64,000 nucleotides of DNA from Cryobacterium soli (lineage in GTDB: Bacteria; Actinomycetota; Actinomycetes; Actinomycetales; Microbacteriaceae): positions 2,418,001 to 2,482,000 of the forward strand of contig NZ_CP030033.1 in NCBI RefSeq assembly GCF_003611035.1. Reading direction: 5' to 3'. A program made the translations under genes and the position numbers. Shown piece by piece: positions 38,233-50,903 of the stretch (position 1 is its first letter; each line of letters starts with the position of its first letter). The notes beneath the pieces are model-generated. The model searched no databases. It was not told the DNA's origin and saw only the letters and a list, made by a program, of their open reading frames with translations.

Positions 38233-39033
38233 TCAGGCTGCGGGGATCATGGCCGCCAGCTCGGCGGGCGGACCGGCCGAGGTCGGTTGCCAGGATTCGA
38301 ATACACCGTAGGCGATGATCCGCTCGGCTGTCGAGAAGAGCGGGTTGCAGGTGGTGAGCGTGATCAGCCGGTCGACCGCCGTCGCCTCAGGGGCGTGCGG
38401 CACCGGGGCGATGGCGTCGATCGCGCTCGGCGGCACATATTCGAAGTCGCGGAACCGGTAGGTGTAGTACCCATCCGCCGTCTGCACGTAGATCGCGTCG
38501 TTCAGCTGCAGCTCGTTGATAACGTGCATGCCGCCGCCGTTGGCGCTGCGGTGCGAGGCGATGGCGAAGTTGCCCACCTCACCGGGCATCTGGGTGCCCG
38601 GGTAGTGCCCGATACCCAGCTCCGGGCTGTTGAGCACGTCGGTGCCGGTGCCCTGAGCAATGGTGCGCTGGTAGGTCGCCCCGAACCGGGGCACGTAGAG
38701 AACCGCGAAAGCGGCGGCGTTGTCCGGCGCGGCGGCCACGATCGGGTCGCCGTATCCCTCGTCGGCCACGGGCGCGGGCTTGGGATCCGGCCCCGCGTTC
38801 TCGATCCAGCCCTTGCTGATCGCTTCGGCGGCCCGGGACTGGGACGCCGCCATGACCGCGTCGTTCCACCAGAGCTGCCAGGCGAGGAAGAGCAGCACGA
38901 TCACCCCGCCGGTGATGAGCAATTCGCCCAGCACACCGATCACGCTCACGCGCCGGCGAGCAGGTTTCGGCGAGGCGCGCTGGGCTCGCCGCCCGCGCAG
39001 GGCCGGTACTGCGGACGGGGCAGGCTCGGTCAT
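38233..39033 (-). CDS. srtE: Class E sortase
   Basis: A 266-aa membrane-anchored transpeptidase with a basic cytoplasmic N-terminus (RRRVS), one membrane helix (about residues 33-52) and an external catalytic domain. The catalytic His is in FAIASHRSANGGG, the Cys in LTTCNPLF and the Arg in STAERIIAYG. Class E sortases of actinobacteria attach proteins bearing LAxTG-type signals to the wall. No substrate with such a signal was noticed in the window. Divergent from crgA and upstream of the small membrane gene and pabA. Confidence 0.93.
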   Translation of the reverse strand: MTEPAPSAVPALRGRRAQRASPKPARRRVSVIGVLGELLITGGVIVLLFLAWQLWWNDAVMAASQSRAAEAISKGWIENAGPDPKPAPVADEGYGDPIVAAAPDNAAAFAVLYVPRFGATYQRTIAQGTGTDVLNSPELGIGHYPGTQMPGEVGNFAIASHRSANGGGMHVINELQLNDAIYVQTADGYYTYRFRDFEYVPPSAIDAIAPVPHAPEATAVDRLITLTTCNPLFSTAERIIAYGVFESWQPTSAGPPAELAAMIPAA

Positions 39034-39116
39034 GCAGTCGATTCTAATCGGCCTCGGATGCGGATCCGCCGGGCCCCCGGCAGGCCCGCGCAGGCGGGGA
39101 CGCTAGAATCTCAGGC

Positions 39117-39359
39117 ATGGCACGCACAAATCCCCGCACCAAGCCCGCCCGCCCCGAGGCCCGCTCGGGCGAGGACGCCCCCAACGCCGTCTGGTTCAAG
39201 CCGGTGATGTTCGGTTTCATGCTGATCGGCCTCGCCTGGATCATCGTCTTCTACGTGAGCCAGGGCGCACTGCCCGTGGCGTCCTTCGGATCGTGGAACA
39301 TCCTGGTCGGCTTCGGGATCGCCTTCATCGGCTTCCTGATGACCACCCGCTGGCGCTGA
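39117..39359 (+). CDS. crgA: Cell division protein CrgA
   Basis: An 80-aa membrane protein with a polar N-terminus and two membrane helices (about residues 28-48 and 56-75). CrgA helps assemble the divisome and recruits penicillin-binding proteins in actinobacteria. The motif VWFKPVMFGFMLIGLAWI and the C-terminal MTTRWR are typical. The location beside the sortase and pabA matches mycobacterial order. The DnaA-box-rich spacer begins about 70 bases after its stop. Confidence 0.92.
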   Translation: MARTNPRTKPARPEARSGEDAPNAVWFKPVMFGFMLIGLAWIIVFYVSQGALPVASFGSWNILVGFGIAFIGFLMTTRWR

Positions 39360-39430
39360 CGCACCCACAATTCACGGATTGTTCCCCACGCGATAACCAC
39401 TCGTTCGGGTAGTCAATTACAGCCGTGTAA

Positions 39431-39495
39431 TTATCCCCAGTGTGGAAACTCCTGTGGATAACTTTCCCACTCGGTGTGGATAAGTCCTGTGGAAA
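39431..39495. other. Cluster of DnaA boxes between crgA and the rhomboid gene
   Basis: In 65 bases there are two perfect boxes TGTGGATAA (39453-39461 and 39475-39483), one near-match TTATCCCCA (39431-39439) and two TGTGGAAA near-matches (39441 and 39488). The 189-base spacer (39360-39548) is AT-rich for this genome and holds no gene. It lies about 13 kb from dnaA, so it is not part of the usual dnaA-dnaN origin. It may bind or titrate DnaA, or regulate the flanking genes. Confidence 0.75.
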
Positions 39496-39548
39496 GTCGG
39501 CAGATCACCGCCGGCGGCAGGTGCCGAACGGTTTCACACGTCGCCGTC

Positions 39549-40397
39549 TCAGACGAAGAACTTGGCCAGGCTCAGCGCCACCAGCAGCGCGCCGAAGCCG
39601 CCCAGCAGCACGAATTGCAGAGTGCGCTTGCTGCGTTGGCGGGTCTGCACGAAGATCAGGCCGATGATCGCCCCGCCGATGAGGCCACCCACATGGGCCT
39701 GCCAGGCCACGTTGAGTCCGGGCAGGAACCCGATGACGAGGTTGATGCCGACCAGGATCAGGAGCTGGGTGGCGTTCCCGCCGAGCTTTCGCTGGATCAC
39801 CAGGAACGCGCCCATCAGTCCGAAGATAGCCCCGGATGCGCCGACGACAGGCACGAGCGGTGAGGCCAGGAAGAGCACGCCCAGAGACCCGGCCAGCCCG
39901 CTGAGCAGGTACAGCGCGAGGAATCGGCCGCGTCCGAGCATCCGCTCGAGGATCTGGCCGAAGATCCACAGGGTGTACATGTTCAACAGCACGTGGAAGA
40001 TGAAGCCTGTGGAGTGCACGAAGACACTGGTCAGCATCCGCCAGGGTTCGAACGAGCCGGGGTAGGAGTACACGCCGGCGTAGCGCAGGGCGTCGGTGAC
40101 GCCCAGGCCGGGGATGAGCTGCAGCAGGAAGACCACCAGCGTCAGCGCGATGATCGAGTAGGTGACCACCGGTTCGCCGGGGGCGGTCAGGCGGCCCAGC
40201 CGGGTGCGGGCGGCGGATTTGGTGCGTGGAGCGCTCTGGCGCTGCTCGCGCATGCATTCGGGGCAGATGACGCCCACTGCGGCCTGGGTCTGGCACTCTG
40301 GGCAGATCGTGCGGCCGCACCGCTGGCAGAGGATGAAACTCTGCCTGCCCGGATGCCGGTAACAGAAGTTGGCGGCGGTTCCGGGCAGGCTGGTCAT
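39549..40397 (-). CDS. Rhomboid-family intramembrane serine protease
   Basis: A 282-aa protein with an N-terminal zinc-finger-like part (CYRHPGRQSF, CQRC, CPEC and CPEC; about residues 12-55) and six membrane helices. The catalytic Ser is in VVGASGAIFGLMGAF (GxSG) and the catalytic His in VAWQAHVGGLIGG; HSTGFIFHVLLNMYTLWIFG is the conserved helix-2 region. Rhomboids cleave transmembrane helices of substrate proteins. The ATG at 40397 is followed closely by the finger; the longer frame upstream overlaps ppiA and is not conserved. Confidence 0.92.
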   Translation of the reverse strand: MTSLPGTAANFCYRHPGRQSFILCQRCGRTICPECQTQAAVGVICPECMREQRQSAPRTKSAARTRLGRLTAPGEPVVTYSIIALTLVVFLLQLIPGLGVTDALRYAGVYSYPGSFEPWRMLTSVFVHSTGFIFHVLLNMYTLWIFGQILERMLGRGRFLALYLLSGLAGSLGVLFLASPLVPVVGASGAIFGLMGAFLVIQRKLGGNATQLLILVGINLVIGFLPGLNVAWQAHVGGLIGGAIIGLIFVQTRQRSKRTLQFVLLGGFGALLVALSLAKFFV

Positions 40398-40408
40398 AGC
40401 TGGAGGTC

Positions 40409-40954
40409 CTAGACCTGCTCGACGGTGATGCTCTCGATGACGACATCGGTGAGCGGACGGTCGCGACCGTCGGTGGGCACCACGGCGAGCTGGTCGACGA
40501 TCGCACGCGACGCCTCGTCCTCGACGGCGCCGAAGATGCTGTGCTTGCCCTGCAGCCAGGTGGTCGGCACGACGGTGATGAAGAACTGCGAGCCGTTGGT
40601 GCCGCGGCCGCCCTGGATGCCGGCGTTCGCCATGGCGAGGACGTACGGCTGGGTGAAGTCCAGCTCGGGGCTGATCTCGTCGTCGAACTGGAAGCCGGGT
40701 CCGCCGGTGCCCTGGCCCAGCGGGTCGCCGGCCTGGATCATGAAGTCCTTGATGATGCGGTGGAAGACTGTGCCGTTGTACAGCGGGTCGTTGGAGGTCT
40801 TGCCCGTGGCGGGGTGCTTCCACTCGATTTCGCCGGTCGCGAGACCGACGAAGTTCTTGACGGTCTTCGGGGCGTGGTTACCGAAGAGGTTGACCTTGAT
40901 CGGTCCGAGGGTGGTATTGAGCGTTGCGACGGCAGTGTGCTTAGACATAGGCAT
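40409..40954 (-). CDS. ppiA: Cyclophilin-type peptidyl-prolyl cis-trans isomerase
   Basis: A 181-aa cytoplasmic cyclophilin that speeds proline isomerisation in folding proteins. The sheet core includes GTVFHRIIKDFMIQAGDP, with the catalytic Arg, and the block ANAGIQGGRGTNGSQFFITV; W and H positions of the cyclosporin-binding site are in TTWLQGKHSIFG. No signal peptide is present. ATGs at 40954 and 40948 are both possible starts. It is 11 bases from the rhomboid gene, on the same strand, so they may be co-transcribed. Synteny with mycobacterial ppiA near gyrA is exact. Confidence 0.94.
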   Translation of the reverse strand: MPMSKHTAVATLNTTLGPIKVNLFGNHAPKTVKNFVGLATGEIEWKHPATGKTSNDPLYNGTVFHRIIKDFMIQAGDPLGQGTGGPGFQFDDEISPELDFTQPYVLAMANAGIQGGRGTNGSQFFITVVPTTWLQGKHSIFGAVEDEASRAIVDQLAVVPTDGRDRPLTDVVIESITVEQV

Positions 40955-41071
40955 AATTCTTGCACAGCAGCATTGAGCGAATCCGACTCCGTGCTAGGCA
41001 CCCAGAGCGCTCACAGGCTATTCAGTGGCAAGATGGTCACTAATCACCACAAGAATCGATGGAGGGTCCAG

Positions 41072-41608
41072 ATGAGCCTGTCACGCAAGCGCCGAAAGGA
41101 ACTCACTCGTCTGCGCAAGAGCGCGGACGAACTGTGGAGTCACCAGCAGGAAGTTCTCGACCGCGCGAACGAGATCGCACGCGAAGCCGGCCGCCAGGCT
41201 GGTGTGTTGACTCGTGAAGAAGTAGTCCCGCGCGTTCGCCAGGGATACGAGCACTACCTGCTCCCCGGCGTGCACGCCACCCAGGATTTGGCCGGTGGCG
41301 TTCGTCACCAGGTCGTCGACAAGGTCCTGCCGGGCATCGGCACGGCCTTGGGCACCGTCATGTCGGTCGGTGACATCGCCAAGGAGGCGCGCGCGGCCAC
41401 GCTGGACCGGATTCGTTTCCAGAAGCCCGTCGTGGTTCAGAAGCAGGGTCCCGGCGCCGGCACGTACATCGCCATCGGCGTCGGCATCGCTGCCGCGGCC
41501 GGAGTGGCGTACGCCATCTGGCAGACGTTCCGCGCCGACGACGAGCTGTGGGTCTCCGAAGACGAGTCCCTCCTGGACTCACCGATCGAGAAGCCCACGG
41601 ACGTCTAG
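41072..41608 (+). CDS. Conserved membrane-anchored protein of unknown function
   Basis: A 178-aa protein with a basic, helical N-terminus (SLSRKRRKELTRLRKSADEL, residues 2-21) and amphipathic region to about 115, then one membrane helix (about 131-151, TYIAIGVGIAAAAGVAYAIW) and an acidic tail ending EKPTDV. The basic N-terminus could bind DNA or lipid. GGAGGG lies seven bases before the ATG. I do not recognise the family. It stands alone between ppiA and a strong terminator. Confidence 0.8.
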   Translation: MSLSRKRRKELTRLRKSADELWSHQQEVLDRANEIAREAGRQAGVLTREEVVPRVRQGYEHYLLPGVHATQDLAGGVRHQVVDKVLPGIGTALGTVMSVGDIAKEARAATLDRIRFQKPVVVQKQGPGAGTYIAIGVGIAAAAGVAYAIWQTFRADDELWVSEDESLLDSPIEKPTDV

Positions 41609-41620
41609 TCCGCTGATCTT

Positions 41621-41657
41621 GCAACAAGGCCCCCGTCTGAGACGGGGGCCTTGTTGC
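41621..41657. terminator. Symmetrical Rho-independent terminator
   Basis: GCAACAAGGCCCCCGTC / GACGGGGGCCTTGTTGC is a perfect 17-base inverted repeat with a TGA loop. Its symmetry and short A/T runs suit termination in both directions, serving the membrane-protein gene on one side and the CDF gene on the other. Confidence 0.9.
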
Positions 41658-41766
41658 GTGTGGGGCGCAGGAGGCGCTGGGTGCCGCTGTGGCGGCCGTG
41701 AGCGGCGTCCGGATGCGCGGGGCCGTTCGCCGCGTCACGCGGGGGCAGAAAGCCGCTGAGGGCGTC

Positions 41767-42462
41767 TCAGCGCTCCCGGGCGTCCCGGGCTCGTGGGGCG
41801 GCGTTCTCCTCGGCATCGGCGTCGGCGTCCAGGAGCATCCCGATCGGGGTTGCGCAGGTGTCGCCGCTCCAGGCCTCGAGGCCCTCCCGCACGGCGAACC
41901 CGGCGATGACCAGCCCGGCCACGGCGTCGGCCCAGCTCCAGCCCAGCGTGCTGTTGAGCAGCAGGCCGAGCAGGACCGCGGCCGAGAGGTAGCTGCAGAT
42001 CAGGGTCTGCTTGGAGTCCGCCACCGCGCTGGCGGAGCCCAGCTCGGTCCCGGTGCGCCGCTCAAACCAGGACAGGGCCGGCATGACCGCGAGGCTCACG
42101 GCCGCGAGGATGATGCCCGCGCCGGAGTGTTCGGGCGTGACGGCGCCGGTGAGAGAGAGAACCGACGACACGGTGACATACCCGGCGAGGGCGAAGAATG
42201 CGACGGCGATCACCCTCAGGGTGGGCGCCTCGTAGCTCTCCGGGTTCTTGCGGGTGAACTGCCAGGCCACGGCCGCCGCTGAGAGCACTTCCACGACGGA
42301 GTCGAGCCCGAACGCGATGAGCGCCGTGGACGAGGCCACGGAACCGGCCGCGATCGCGATGATCGCCTCAATCACGTTGTAGCCGATGGTCCCGGCCACG
42401 ATCCAGCGGATCCGCCGCTGCAGCACCGCTCGACGGGCGGGTTCCAGGGTCGTCACGCTCAT
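41767..42462 (-). CDS. Cation-efflux (CDF-type) transporter, short form
   Basis: A 231-aa membrane protein with five or six helices, corresponding to the membrane domain of cation diffusion facilitators, shorter than the usual 300 aa and lacking the cytosolic C-terminal domain. Metal-site residues are suggested by LIAFGLDSVVEVLSA (helix 2) and WSWADAVAGLVIA (helix 5). The stop-side tail is polar and acidic. The ATG overlaps the CmtR-like gene stop (ATGA), so they form one operon and the transporter probably exports the metal sensed by the regulator (Cd or Pb class). Confidence 0.82.
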   Translation of the reverse strand: MSVTTLEPARRAVLQRRIRWIVAGTIGYNVIEAIIAIAAGSVASSTALIAFGLDSVVEVLSAAAVAWQFTRKNPESYEAPTLRVIAVAFFALAGYVTVSSVLSLTGAVTPEHSGAGIILAAVSLAVMPALSWFERRTGTELGSASAVADSKQTLICSYLSAAVLLGLLLNSTLGWSWADAVAGLVIAGFAVREGLEAWSGDTCATPIGMLLDADADAEENAAPRARDARER

Positions 42463-42812
42463 GACGCGGCCTCACAGCATCCGGGCACCGGGCAGTCCGC
42501 GTCCAGGCACGGGGCCGAGTCGTCGACGGCGAGTACCACCGCCACGAGCTCGCCGAGTGCGCGGGTGAGGTGAGCGTCGGCGATTCGATAGCTCATCTGG
42601 CGGCCCTGGGGCACCGCCACGACGATTCCGCAGTCCCGGAGACAGCCGAGGTGGTTGGAGACGTTCTGACGCGTCAGCGCGAGATCCTCGGCCAACCCGG
42701 CGGGATAGGCCGGCCCCTCGAGCAAGGACATCAGGATCCTGGACCGGGTGGGATCCGCCATCGCCCGGCCGAGCCGGTTCATGACATCAAGACGGGAGGT
42801 CGTGGTCTGCAC
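42459..42812 (-). CDS. cmtR: CmtR-type ArsR/SmtB metal-responsive repressor
   Basis: A 117-aa winged-helix repressor. LGRAMADPTRSRILMSLLEG and LTRQNVSNHLGCLRDCGIVV align with mycobacterial CmtR, the Cd/Pb sensor; the two recognition-helix Cys four residues apart and the later Cys in SAPCLDAD match its metal ligands, and extra Cys occur in DCPVPGCC. I chose GTG at 42812 because TATTGT lies seven bases upstream, giving a leaderless message; TTG at 42818 or ATG at 42780 are alternatives. Its operator covers that -10. The CDF gene follows. Confidence 0.85.
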   Translation of the reverse strand: MQTTTSRLDVMNRLGRAMADPTRSRILMSLLEGPAYPAGLAEDLALTRQNVSNHLGCLRDCGIVVAVPQGRQMSYRIADAHLTRALGELVAVVLAVDDSAPCLDADCPVPGCCEAAS

Positions 42813-42819
42813 TCTCAAA

Positions 42820-42842
42820 ACAATACAGCGTTCGCTGTATTG
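42820..42842 (-). promoter_or_regulatory. Operator/promoter of the cmtR-CDF operon
   Basis: CAATACAGCG-TT-CGCTGTATTG is a perfect 10-base inverted repeat (42821-42842). Minus-strand TATTGT (42820-42825), a good -10, lies within its right arm and seven bases before the GTG. Repressor binding would cover the promoter; metal binding would release it. Confidence 0.8.
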
Positions 42843-42878
42843 AGCGAGCAGGGGATTCTTCGGCCCTCAGACGCGGAA

Positions 42879-42910
42879 AACCCCCAGCCGGCTGCTGCCG
42901 AGTGGGGGTT
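42879..42910 (-). terminator. Terminator after tRNA-Ala
   Basis: Minus strand AACCCCCA / TGGGGGTT stem with a 16-base GC-rich loop, followed by TTCC. It lies nine bases beyond the 3' end of tRNA-Ala. Confidence 0.7.
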
Positions 42911-42918
42911 CTGTGCTG

Positions 42919-42991
42919 TGGAGCCACGGGGAATCGAACCCCGGACCTCCTGCTTGCAAAGCAGGCGCTCTACCAATTGAGCTATGGCCCC
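42919..42991 (-). tRNA. tRNA-Ala (anticodon TGC)
   Basis: A 73-base tRNA: acceptor GGGGCCA / TGGCTCC with discriminator A, D arm TAGCTCAATTGGTAGAGC, anticodon loop TTTGCAA giving TGC, and T arm with GGTTCGATTCC. CCA is not encoded. It sits beside tRNA-Ile downstream of gyrA, as in most actinobacteria. Confidence 0.98.
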
Positions 42992-43049
42992 GAACCGGTT
43001 CCTCACGAGGAGGGAACTGGTGGAGATGTCAGGCTATGAGAGTAATACG

Positions 43050-43123
43050 TGGGGATACCGGGATTTGAACCTGGGACCTCTTCGTTATCAGCGAAGCGCT
43101 CTAACCAACTGAGCTATATCCCC
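43050..43123 (-). tRNA. tRNA-Ile (anticodon GAT)
   Basis: A 74-base tRNA: acceptor GGGGATA / TATCCCC with discriminator A, D arm TAGCTCAGTTGGTTAGAGC, anticodon loop CTGATAA giving GAT, and T arm with GGTTCAAATCC. CCA is not encoded. It is 58 bases upstream of tRNA-Ala on the same strand, probably co-transcribed. Confidence 0.98.
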
Positions 43124-43206
43124 CTATTGGGCAGATTTGAGACTACCGGAAACCGGCGAAAAGTCCCAATCGAGGCCGTTGCCGGCCCCGATCGGGCATC
43201 CGCCGC

Positions 43207-43606
43207 TTAGTTATTGGTGAATCCGACGAGCAGGCCACCGGTGACCTTGACGCTCAGGTTGTACAGCACAGCGAAGATCGCGCCCAGGGCGGTGATCACG
43301 ACGGTGTTGATGACGGCCACGACCACGGCGAAGCCCATGACGTTGCCGATCGACAGGATTGTCGTGAGCTCAGACGCGCTCCCGGCGATATCCGTGTACA
43401 GGGCGTCGATCTCGGTGAAGATGCCCGTGCCGTTGAGTACCGTGAAGGTGAGGAACGTCGCGACGATGGTCACGACGGCCAGGCACACGGCGATCAGGAA
43501 GGACAGCTTCACGCTGGACCAGAAATCGATGTAGACGAGCTTCAGGCGTACCTGCTTGGACGACATTGCACCTCGACTCGACTTTTTGGCCAGTTTCTCG
43601 GCAACA

Positions 43607-43614
<8 letters not shown>
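43207..43614 (-). CDS. DUF3566 membrane protein
   Basis: A 135-aa protein with a basic N-terminus (KLAKKSSRG, residues 7-15), two main hydrophobic stretches (about 35-63 and 88-118) and a DUF3566 pattern ([42 protein letters not shown]). This family is found next to gyrA throughout actinobacteria and is proposed to be a membrane-associated factor; its role is not settled. Its start overlaps the gyrA 3' end by eight bases, so it is translationally linked to gyrA. Confidence 0.9.
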
Positions 43615-48212
<4,598 letters not shown>

Positions 48213-48291
48213 CTACCAAACACCCCGCACCCCGGAGGCCAAATCGGCCGTTTGACGCGTTTATTTCGCATGGTTGACCTGTTTTGGCTAC

Positions 48292-48780
48292 CTAGCCGTA
48301 GGTATCGCGTGGACCCCGCCCTGGGATTGATCTGGGACCCTTTTTCCAGGAGGGCGCGTTGGGCCCTTGAAAACGAATTGCGGCGATGCCGGCGTCGGGG
48401 AACTTCTGCATGATCTGAGTCATGATTTCCACACGCATCATTCGCAACTGCGTCGCCCAGGCCGTCGACTCGCAATGCACGGTGAGAATACCCTCGTCGA
48501 TACCGGCCGGGGTGGAGTGTTTGGCGGTCTCCTCGCCGGCCAGTTCGATCCACGAGGCGAGCAGGTCGGACTGGGCCATCGGCGAGTTCCAGCCCAGCTG
48601 AGCGGTGAGGGAGCTGATCGTCTCACCCAGTCCCTTGGGGTCCCGGCCGGCGCCGAACGGAACACTCGAACCGATCTGGGCGCTGGGCTTGCGGCGGGCG
48701 CGCATCCGTTTGGCGTTCGGGTCGCCGAAGACGTCCTTGAACCGTAGGTAGACCTTGGCGGCCTCGCTCTGCTCAGCCAT
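48292..48780 (-). CDS. dciA: DciA-family (DUF721) helicase operator protein
   Basis: A 162-aa protein with a DUF721/DciA domain (about residues 60-150: ISSLTAQLGWNSPMAQSDLL, LTVHCESTAWATQLRMM and FQGPNAPSWKKGPRS). DciA loads or stimulates the replicative helicase DnaB in bacteria without DnaC. The N-terminal 55 residues are basic and likely disordered. The gene overlaps recF by eight bases and belongs to the dnaN-recF cluster, consistent with its replication role. Confidence 0.93.
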   Translation of the reverse strand: MAEQSEAAKVYLRFKDVFGDPNAKRMRARRKPSAQIGSSVPFGAGRDPKGLGETISSLTAQLGWNSPMAQSDLLASWIELAGEETAKHSTPAGIDEGILTVHCESTAWATQLRMMRVEIMTQIMQKFPDAGIAAIRFQGPNAPSWKKGPRSIPGRGPRDTYG

Positions 48781-49960
48781 CGGAGGCGCCGTCCGGTCCG
48801 GTGGGCCCGTCCACGACGGCTCCGGCGTTGATGTGGATGGTGTGCGCGGCGAGGACCGCGGGCACGTCCTCGTAGACGGCCGCGGTGATCAGTACCTGCT
48901 CGAATCCGGTCACCGCTTCGGCCAGGCGCCGGCGCCGGGACTGGTCGAGTTCGGCGAACACGTCGTCGAGGATCAGCACGGGGTCGCCGCTGGAGGATTC
49001 CCGGCGCAACAGCTCCGCCGAGGCCAGCTTGAGCGCCAGCGCGAACGACCAGGATTCACCGTGGCTGGCGTAGCCCTTGGCCGGCAGCGCGTTGAGCTCG
49101 AAGACCAGGTCGTCCCGGTGCGGGCCGGCCAGGGTCATCCCTCGGTCCAGTTCCTTGCGACGCAGCCCGGCTAGGGCGGCGCGGAAGGTGTCGGCGGTCT
49201 CCGACCCGGCGCCGGCCTGGGCAGCAGCGGGGGAGGCCGCCTCGTCGGACTCTTCGTCGGCGCCGAGGATGCTCAGGGAGGCAACGAGGGTAGGACCGTG
49301 GTCGGCGCCTGCCACTGCTTTATAGGCGTCGTGCAGCGGCGGCAGCAGTTCTGCAACAAGGTCGGCGCGGGCGTCGATGATCTCGGAGCCGAGGGCGACG
49401 AGTCTCTCGTCCCAGATGTCGAGGGTGCCCAGCTGGGTGGTCTTCAACCCGGAGGCGCGCGCGGACTTGAGCAGAGTGTTTCGCTGCTTGAGCACCCGGT
49501 CGTAGTCGGTGAGCACGCCGGACATCCGTGGGCTCCGGAGGATCAGCAACTGGTCGAGGAACCGGCGTCGGCCGGACGGGTCGCCGCGCACCAGGGCCAG
49601 GTCTTCAGGGGCGAAGAGCACGCTGGAGAAATACCGCGGCAGGTCGCGGGTCTTGATCACCGACCGGTTGATCTGCGCCCGGTTCAGCCCGGACCGGTTG
49701 ATCTGCACCTCGGCGAGGATGTCCCGCCCGTTGTGCTCGAGCCGGGCCCGGATGATCGCCGCGTCCTGGCCGGAGCGCACCATGGCTCCGGTCTGGGAGA
49801 CCCGGTGTGAGCTCAGCGTGCTGAGGAAGCCGAGCGCTTCGACGAGGTTGGTTTTACCCTGGCCGTTGCGCCCCACGATGAGGTTGGCGCCCGCCCGGAA
49901 CGGAACCTCGGCTTCTGCATAATTGCGGAAGTCGGTCAGGGAGAGGTGGGTGACCCGCAC
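48773..49960 (-). CDS. recF: DNA replication and repair protein RecF
   Basis: A 395-aa SMC-like ATPase that loads RecA at gaps with RecO and RecR. Walker A is GRNGQGKTN (near residues 33-41), the signature is in SHGESWSFALALKLA near 305, and Walker B is VLILDDVFAELD near 335. The first residues MRVTHLSLTDFRNY are typical. The 3' end overlaps dciA; the 5' end is six bases from the gnd stop. Confidence 0.96.
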   Translation of the reverse strand: MRVTHLSLTDFRNYAEAEVPFRAGANLIVGRNGQGKTNLVEALGFLSTLSSHRVSQTGAMVRSGQDAAIIRARLEHNGRDILAEVQINRSGLNRAQINRSVIKTRDLPRYFSSVLFAPEDLALVRGDPSGRRRFLDQLLILRSPRMSGVLTDYDRVLKQRNTLLKSARASGLKTTQLGTLDIWDERLVALGSEIIDARADLVAELLPPLHDAYKAVAGADHGPTLVASLSILGADEESDEAASPAAAQAGAGSETADTFRAALAGLRRKELDRGMTLAGPHRDDLVFELNALPAKGYASHGESWSFALALKLASAELLRRESSSGDPVLILDDVFAELDQSRRRRLAEAVTGFEQVLITAAVYEDVPAVLAAHTIHINAGAVVDGPTGPDGASDG

Positions 49961-49966
49961 AGCGGA

Positions 49967-50854
49967 TCAGTCTGCCTTCTTTATGGCATGGCCACCGAAC
50001 TGGTTGCGCAGCGCGGCCACGGCCTTCATGGCCGGTGAGTCTTCCTGGCGGGAGGTGAACCGGGCGAAGATCGACGCGCTGATCGCGGGCACCGGAACGG
50101 CGTTGTTGATGGCCTCTTCGATGGTCCAGCGGCCTTCACCGGAGTCTTCGACGTAGCCTTCGATGTCGGCCAGCTTCGGGTCGTCCTTGAGGGCGAGCAC
50201 CAGCAGTTCGAGCAGCCAAGACCGCACGACGGTGCCGCGCTGCCAGGCGGTGAAGATACCGGGCACGTCGTGCACCAGGTCATCGCGCTTCTCGAGCAGC
50301 TCGAAGCCCTCGGCGTACGCCTGCATGAGGGCGTATTCGATGCCGTTGTGCACCATCTTGGCGTAGTGGCCGGCGCCCACCTTACCGGCGTGCACGAAGC
50401 CTTCTTCGCGGGGGCCGGCGGGGCGCAGCGCGTCGAAGACCGGCATGGCCCGCTCGATGTCGGCCGCGTCGCCGCCGACCATCAGTCCGAAGCCGTTCTG
50501 GAGTCCCCACACACCACCGGAGACGCCGGCATCGACGTAGTGCACGCCCTGCTCGGCCAGGAGTGCTGCGTGGGTGAAGTCGTCGGTGAACCGGGAGTTG
50601 CCCCCGTCGATGACCAGGTCCCCGGGGGAGAGCTTGGTGGCGAGGTCTGCGATCACCGAGGTGGTGATGGCACCGGCCGGAACCATGACCCAGACCAGGC
50701 GGGGAGTCGGCAGCGCCTCCACCAGCTCGGCGGTCGACGCCACGTCGGAGACGTCTGGGTTACGGTCGTACCCGGTGACCGTGAGGTCCGCCGCGCGAAG
50801 CCTGTCGCGCATGTTCGCGCCCATTTTTCCGAGGCCGACGATTCCGATGTGCAT
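49967..50854 (-). CDS. gnd: 6-phosphogluconate dehydrogenase, short decarboxylating form
   Basis: A 295-aa oxidative pentose phosphate enzyme that yields ribulose 5-phosphate and CO2. The Rossmann motif is GIVGLGKMGANMRD, with Asp in GYDRNP at the end of strand 2, which favours NAD+. The substrate site is DGGNSRFTDDF and AGVSGGVWG, and the catalytic Lys in GHYAKMVHNGIEY. This is the short actinobacterial-type enzyme rather than the 470-aa NADP+ form. Its place between recF and dnaN is a known actinobacterial arrangement. Confidence 0.93.
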   Translation of the reverse strand: MHIGIVGLGKMGANMRDRLRAADLTVTGYDRNPDVSDVASTAELVEALPTPRLVWVMVPAGAITTSVIADLATKLSPGDLVIDGGNSRFTDDFTHAALLAEQGVHYVDAGVSGGVWGLQNGFGLMVGGDAADIERAMPVFDALRPAGPREEGFVHAGKVGAGHYAKMVHNGIEYALMQAYAEGFELLEKRDDLVHDVPGIFTAWQRGTVVRSWLLELLVLALKDDPKLADIEGYVEDSGEGRWTIEEAINNAVPVPAISASIFARFTSRQEDSPAMKAVAALRNQFGGHAIKKAD

Positions 50855-50903
50855 GGCTGTCCTTCGTGGTTCTGGTAGTTCTTGTCCTGCGGGTGGGGCG
50901 GGG

